NCBI GenBank assembly: GCA_036271855.1
Contig: DATAZV010000049.1
Span: forward strand, 1-9,831
From: JAQGMJ01 sp036271855
GTDB lineage: Bacteria > Pseudomonadota > Gammaproteobacteria > Burkholderiales > JAEUOS01
Reading direction: 5' to 3'
Length of the DNA stretch: 9,831 nucleotides
This document shows positions 6,855 through 9,831 of the stretch, piece by piece. The position numbers were made by a program, and so were the translations under genes. The notes under the pieces were generated by a model. The model had not been told where the DNA came from. It made no database searches and worked only from the letters and a program-made list of their open reading frames with translations. Within the stretch, counting starts at the first letter, position 1. Each line of letters starts with the position of its first letter.

Positions 6855-7949
6855 ATGCAAATCATGGAGACAAGCCAGGCCACCGAAATGCCCCCCGGCG
6901 CCATCAGCGGCGCTGCCGCATGGGTGGGCCCGGAGATGGCCGCGCACCCCGAGCGCTGGATCTGGCGCTTGAGCTCGGCCGAGATCGCCGAGATCGACGC
7001 CGCGGTGGAACGCTTCAAGGCCGGCGGCACGCCGATGGAGGCGATCAGCGAATCCACCTTCGTTTTACCCACGCTCAAGCCCAAGGTGATGGGCGTGCTG
7101 GACGAATTGCTCGAAGGCCGCGGCTTCATCATGGTGCGCGGCTTCCCGGTGGAGAAATATTTGTCGCGTGGCGACCTCGCCGGCGCCGCCATCGCCTACC
7201 TCGGCCTGGGCCGGCATTTCGGCAGCCTGCGCTCCTCCAACGGCAAGGGGCATTTGCTGGGCCATGTGCGCGACCTCGGCATGGACATCAAGGACGGCAA
7301 CACCCGCTTCTACCAGACCAACCGCCGCCTCGAATACCACACCGATTCGGTCGACATCGTCGGCCTGCTGTGCCTGCACACGGCGAAAGCCGGCGGCGAA
7401 TCCTTCATCGTCAGTTCGATGACGGTGTACAACGAAATCCTCAAGCGGCGCCCGGATTTGCTGCCCGCCGCCTTCACCCCTTTCCCTACCGATCGCCGCG
7501 GCGAAGTGCCGGCCGGGATGAAGCCCTATTTCGAGATTCCCATCTTCAACTGGTACGCCGGCAAACTCTCCGCCATCTACCTGCGCCACTACATCGAAGA
7601 GGCGCAAAAGCGCTTTCCCGACGCACCTCGTTTGACGCCGCAACAATATGAAGTGATGGACCTGATCGACAACCTGGTCAACGACCCTGCCCTGCATCTG
7701 CAAATGGCGTTCGAGCCCGGCGACATGCAGTTCCTGCACAACCACCAGATATTGCACTCGCGCAACGACTTCGAAAACTGGCCCGAGCCCGGGCGCGCGC
7801 GCCACCTGCTGCGCCTGTGGATGGCCCCGCCTTCCGGCCGCCCCCTGCCCGAGGTATTCGCCCCGCGCTACGGCAGCGTCACCCCGGGCGACCGCGGCGG
7901 CATCATCGTCCCCGGCACCATGTTGACGGTGGCCCTGCAGGCGAATTAG
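6855..7949 (+). CDS. TauD/TfdA-family Fe(II)/2-oxoglutarate-dependent dioxygenase
   Basis: The product of about 364 aa is a soluble non-haem iron oxygenase. Members use O2 and 2-oxoglutarate to hydroxylate or cleave a small substrate, giving succinate and CO2. The iron triad is visible: His162 and Asp164 in EYHTDSVD, and distal His301 in HNHQILHSR. Arg320 in RHLLRLW is the expected 2-oxoglutarate anchor. Other family features are GRGFIMVRGFPVEKY near 88-102 and FEPGDMQFLHN near 286-296. I prefer the ATG at 6855, with GGAG at 6840-6843. ATG at 6864 (METSQATEM) or 6828 are alternatives, and conserved sequence starts well inside all of them. It is divergent from a Bug protein and 99 nt upstream of the TAXI gene. 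The taurine and 2,4-D enzymes are only family namesakes; the substrate here is unknown. Confidence 0.92.
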   Translation: MQIMETSQATEMPPGAISGAAAWVGPEMAAHPERWIWRLSSAEIAEIDAAVERFKAGGTPMEAISESTFVLPTLKPKVMGVLDELLEGRGFIMVRGFPVEKYLSRGDLAGAAIAYLGLGRHFGSLRSSNGKGHLLGHVRDLGMDIKDGNTRFYQTNRRLEYHTDSVDIVGLLCLHTAKAGGESFIVSSMTVYNEILKRRPDLLPAAFTPFPTDRRGEVPAGMKPYFEIPIFNWYAGKLSAIYLRHYIEEAQKRFPDAPRLTPQQYEVMDLIDNLVNDPALHLQMAFEPGDMQFLHNHQILHSRNDFENWPEPGRARHLLRLWMAPPSGRPLPEVFAPRYGSVTPGDRGGIIVPGTMLTVALQAN

Positions 7950-7957
7950 GCGAAAGC

Positions 7958-7975
7958 GGCGCGCAACTGCGCGCC
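7958..7975. repeat. GC-rich inverted repeat after the dioxygenase, possible weak terminator
   Basis: GGCGCGCA and TGCGCGCC are perfect 8-bp arms around AC, starting 8 nt after the dioxygenase stop. As RNA this could fold into a hairpin of about 7 bp with a 4-nt loop. Only a thin pyrimidine stretch follows, not a T-run, so it is a weak intrinsic terminator at best. Confidence 0.4.
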
Positions 7976-8035
7976 ACGTTGCACTTTCTTACCAATCAAT
8001 CGCGCCCGCAAGGCTTGCGCGGCGCCCAAACCCGG

Positions 8036-8041
8036 CATAAT
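8036..8041 (+). promoter_or_regulatory. Candidate -10 element directly upstream of the TAXI gene
   Basis: CATAAT matches the -10 consensus at five of six bases and would place the transcription start at about 8048, one base before the ATG at 8049. TTGCGC at 8015-8020 is a possible -35, but spacing is a short 15 nt. No clear Shine-Dalgarno site precedes the gene, so a leaderless transcript is possible. Visual inference. Confidence 0.35.
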
Positions 8042-8048
8042 CGGCCGC

Positions 8049-9560
8049 ATGATCCAGCGTGCCCGGGCCTTTTACGCACAATACGTCCGCGATTTTTTCG
8101 CCGAATACTGGCTTTCCATCCTGGCCATCGCCGCCGCCCTGGCGCTGCTGGTTCTGTTTGTCGACCCCGCGCCGCCGGACCACATCAGCATCGGCATCGG
8201 CGCCGATGAAGACGCCTACCGCCCCTACGCCGAACGCTACAAGGCGGTGCTGGCGCGCGACCACATCACCCTCAACCTGGTGCCCACCAGCGGCGCCCCG
8301 GAAAACCTCAAGCGCCTGAACGACGACAGTGCCGGCATCGATGTCGCATTCTTGCAAGATGGCCTGACCAGCCAGGCCGACTCGCCGCATTTGAGTTCGC
8401 TGGGCAGCCTGTACTACGAACCGCTGTGGATTTTCTATCGCACCGGCGCCTCCGCCAAAACGGCGGCCGGCGTACGCGCGGGCACCGATGCCAAGCAGCC
8501 CGCCTGGCAACAGCTGCTGGCGCGCGCCGGCCTGGCCAAACAGCAGGAGCAGAAATTCGTCGCGCCCGACCGCCTGTCGCAACTCGAAGGCCTGCGCGTT
8601 GCCATCGGCTCGGGCGCCGGCGGCACGCGCCAGCTGGCCGAGCGCCTGCTCTACGCCGCCGGCATCAACGGTGACAACACCAAGTTCGTCACCGTCGGCG
8701 GACGCCAGGCGGCCGACGCGCTGCTCGCCGGCCAAGTCGATGCCGCCTTGTTCCTCGCCACCCTGGACGCGCCCTGGGTGCAGCAGCTCCTGGTCAACCC
8801 CGGCATCGGCCTGATGAGCATCGAGCAGTCCGATGCCACCGTGCGCAACTTCCCCTTCCTGCACGACCTCACCCTGCCGCACGGCGCCATCGACCTGCGC
8901 CGCAACCTGCCGCCGCAGGACACCCACCTGCTCGCCCCCACCGTCACCCTGGTGGTGCGCGACACCCTGCACCCCGCGCTGGCCAGCCTGCTGGTCAAGG
9001 CCGCCATCGAGGTGCACGGCAAGCCCAGCCTCTTGAACCGCGAAGGCGAATTCCCCGCCGACCGCGACGCCGACCTGCCGCTGAACGCCGAAGCCGCGCG
9101 CTACTACAAGTCCGGCCCGCCGCTGCTGCAAAAATACATGCCGTTCTGGCTCGCCACCCTGGCCGACCGCATGGGCCTGGTGCTGCTGCCCCTGCTGGCC
9201 GTGCTGATCCCCCTGGTCAAGCTCGCCCCCGCCGTCTACGGCTGGCGCATCCGCGCGCGCGTCTACCACTGGTACGGCGAACTGAAGTTCCTCGAAGTGC
9301 AATTGCGCGACGCGCCGGAAACGGCGTCGCTGCCCAAGGTGCTGGAGCGCCTCGACTGGATCGAAACCCAGGTCAACCGCATCCACCTGCCGCTGTCCTT
9401 CTCCAACCACCTCTACTTCCTGCGCGAACACATCGAACTGGTGCGCAACGCCATCCACCGCCACGCCGCCCACGCCGGCCTCGACCCCGCCGCCATCCGC
9501 GCAGCGGAGATGGCCGCCGCCGCCAAAGTAGCGAGCGATCCCGCTACGCAGGCAAGCTAA
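8049..9560 (+). CDS. Membrane-anchored TAXI-family TRAP solute-binding protein with C-terminal extension
   Basis: The 503-aa product has an N-terminal uncleaved hydrophobic helix at ~21-38 (ends LLVLFVDPAPP). A TAXI-type binding domain spans about 45-365. It shows HISIGIGADEDAYRPYAERY at 45-64, an AGIDVAFLQDGL stretch at 95-106, SLYYEPLWIFYR at 120-131, GLRVAIGSGAGGTRQLAERL at 181-200, and ADALLAGQVDAALF at 222-235. A second membrane helix lies at ~375-397, followed by a helical basic C-terminal tail of about 100 residues, probably cytoplasmic. Classic TAXI proteins are soluble, about 320 aa, and work with a DctQM/fused membrane permease. This long, twice-anchored form is a recognised variant annotated as TAXI family, but no permease is seen here. 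The gene follows the dioxygenase by 99 nt on the same strand and may be independently transcribed. It ends in TAA before a strong hairpin. The family is secure; the role in transport or sensing is open. Confidence 0.88.
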   Translation: MIQRARAFYAQYVRDFFAEYWLSILAIAAALALLVLFVDPAPPDHISIGIGADEDAYRPYAERYKAVLARDHITLNLVPTSGAPENLKRLNDDSAGIDVAFLQDGLTSQADSPHLSSLGSLYYEPLWIFYRTGASAKTAAGVRAGTDAKQPAWQQLLARAGLAKQQEQKFVAPDRLSQLEGLRVAIGSGAGGTRQLAERLLYAAGINGDNTKFVTVGGRQAADALLAGQVDAALFLATLDAPWVQQLLVNPGIGLMSIEQSDATVRNFPFLHDLTLPHGAIDLRRNLPPQDTHLLAPTVTLVVRDTLHPALASLLVKAAIEVHGKPSLLNREGEFPADRDADLPLNAEAARYYKSGPPLLQKYMPFWLATLADRMGLVLLPLLAVLIPLVKLAPAVYGWRIRARVYHWYGELKFLEVQLRDAPETASLPKVLERLDWIETQVNRIHLPLSFSNHLYFLREHIELVRNAIHRHAAHAGLDPAAIRAAEMAAAAKVASDPATQAS

Positions 9561-9597
9561 CGCCACCGGGCCCCAGGCCGCTTGCGAAGACTGGTGG

Positions 9598-9631
9598 AAA
9601 AAAGAAACCGCGCGAGAGCGCGGCTTCTTTT
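9598..9631 (+). terminator. Intrinsic terminator of the TAXI gene
   Basis: CCGCGC (9608-9613) pairs with GCGCGG (9618-9623) around a GAGA tetraloop. After one A/C mismatch the A-rich left flank pairs with TTCTTTT on the right, giving an extended stem with a U-rich tail. It starts 38 nt after the TAXI stop. Because of the A-run on the left it could also work weakly on the minus strand. Confidence 0.8.
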
Positions 9632-9650
9632 CCTAGCTTTTCAGTCCCAA

Positions 9651-9678
9651 AAAATCGACTGGCTCCGCCAGCGATTTT
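9651..9678 (-). terminator. Probable intrinsic terminator of the right-edge Bug gene
   Basis: AAAATCG-A-CTGGC pairs with GCCAGCGATTTT around a 3-nt loop (TCC), a 12-bp stem with one bulged base. Read on the minus strand it is followed by a T6 run (9649-9654), the arrangement of a good rho-independent terminator. On the plus strand it ends in TTTT, so it may be bidirectional. Confidence 0.75.
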
Positions 9679-9690
9679 GCCTATATAGGC
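9679..9690. repeat. 12-bp perfect palindrome
   Basis: GCCTATATAGGC is self-complementary and sits exactly between the two neighbouring hairpins with no free base on either side. It could be a spacer, a protein-binding site or part of a larger fold. Function is not evident. Confidence 0.5.
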
Positions 9691-9720
9691 CGCTCAAAAG
9701 CAGGTGTGCACTTTTGAGCG
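9691..9720. repeat. Inverted repeat directly after the right-edge Bug gene stop
   Basis: CGCTCAAAAG (9691-9700) and CTTTTGAGCG (9711-9720) are perfect 10-bp arms around a 10-nt loop. The repeat starts 1 nt past the minus-strand stop codon. No T-run follows on the minus strand, so by itself it is more like an RNA 3'-end stabiliser or first half of a double terminator. Confidence 0.6.
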
Positions 9721-9721
9721 C

Positions 9722-9831
9722 TCACTCCATTTTGACATTCGCCTGCTTCACCACCTTGGAGTACCGCTCGGTATCGTCCTTCAGCGCCGCCGTATATTCC
9801 TCCGGCGTGCTGCCCACCGGGTCGATGCCCA
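9722..9831 (-). CDS. C-terminal end of a third Bug/TctC-family binding protein, 5' part outside the window
   Basis: Reading minus from the right edge, 35 residues precede a TGA at 9724-9722: GIDPVGSTPEEYTAALKDDT, then ERYSKVVKQANVKME. The pattern G-x-x-P-x-G-(S/T)-T-P-E-E, followed by a helix with E-R-(Y/W)-x-K-V-V-K, is the usual last segment of Bug/TctC proteins. These are periplasmic receptors for organic acids and related molecules. Identification rests only on this tail, but the tail is characteristic. It converges on the TAXI gene across the hairpin cluster. Confidence 0.8.
   Translation of the reverse strand, partial: GIDPVGSTPEEYTAALKDDTERYSKVVKQANVKME

Noticed and set aside
7989..9566. 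A 525-codon open frame on minus, antisense to the TAXI gene
   Set aside because: Low-complexity Gly/Gln/Ala/Val-rich translation with no motif, mirroring a well-supported gene.
1..9831. Signs of a mobile island, phage, CRISPR or defence system
   Set aside because: No transposase, integrase, tRNA, direct-repeat array, nuclease or toxin-like gene was seen, and base composition looks even across the genes.

Overview
The window is GC-rich, densely coding DNA. Its gene content points to a betaproteobacterium of the order Burkholderiales. The main reason is three separate Bug/TctC-type periplasmic binding proteins in under 10 kb, two complete and one partial; this family is greatly expanded in Burkholderiales. 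They sit beside a CaiB/BaiF CoA-transferase, an acyl-CoA synthetase and an IclR regulator, a typical accessory catabolic setting. The genus cannot be told from the sequence. No mobile element, tRNA, rRNA or CRISPR array was seen.

Region 1 (1-4797, minus strand) is a probable four-gene operon transcribed right to left. It runs class III CoA-transferase (4797-3541), Bug binding protein (3504-2530), AMP-forming acyl-CoA synthetase (2528-981), then a FAS1-like/MaoC double-hotdog dehydratase (942 to beyond the left edge). Gaps are 36, 1 and 38 nt. The set reads as capture of an organic acid in the periplasm, CoA activation by transfer or ligation, and hydration/dehydration of the CoA ester. The substrate cannot be named from sequence.

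Region 2 (4798-5688) is a 105-nt divergent promoter region plus an IclR-family regulator on the plus strand. A perfect 17-bp palindrome (4866-4882) lies between the operon and the regulator and is the obvious candidate operator.

Region 3 (5695-7949) has a second Bug protein on minus, which converges on iclR with only 6 nt between stops. It is divergent from a TauD/TfdA-type Fe(II)/2-oxoglutarate dioxygenase on plus. An AT-rich 161-nt spacer separates their starts.

Region 4 (8049-9560) is a membrane-anchored TAXI-type TRAP solute-binding protein on plus, with a C-terminal membrane segment and cytoplasmic extension. Region 5 (9561-9721) is a cluster of three hairpins and a palindrome. It separates the TAXI gene from the 3' end of a third Bug gene that enters from the right edge on minus.

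No gap without a gene exceeds about 161 nt. Every gene falls into a known family and I found no undescribed multi-gene system. The most useful leads are the candidate IclR operator, the altered P-loop in the acyl-CoA synthetase, the lack of an ATG/GTG start for the CoA-transferase, and the set of binding proteins without visible transporter membrane genes.
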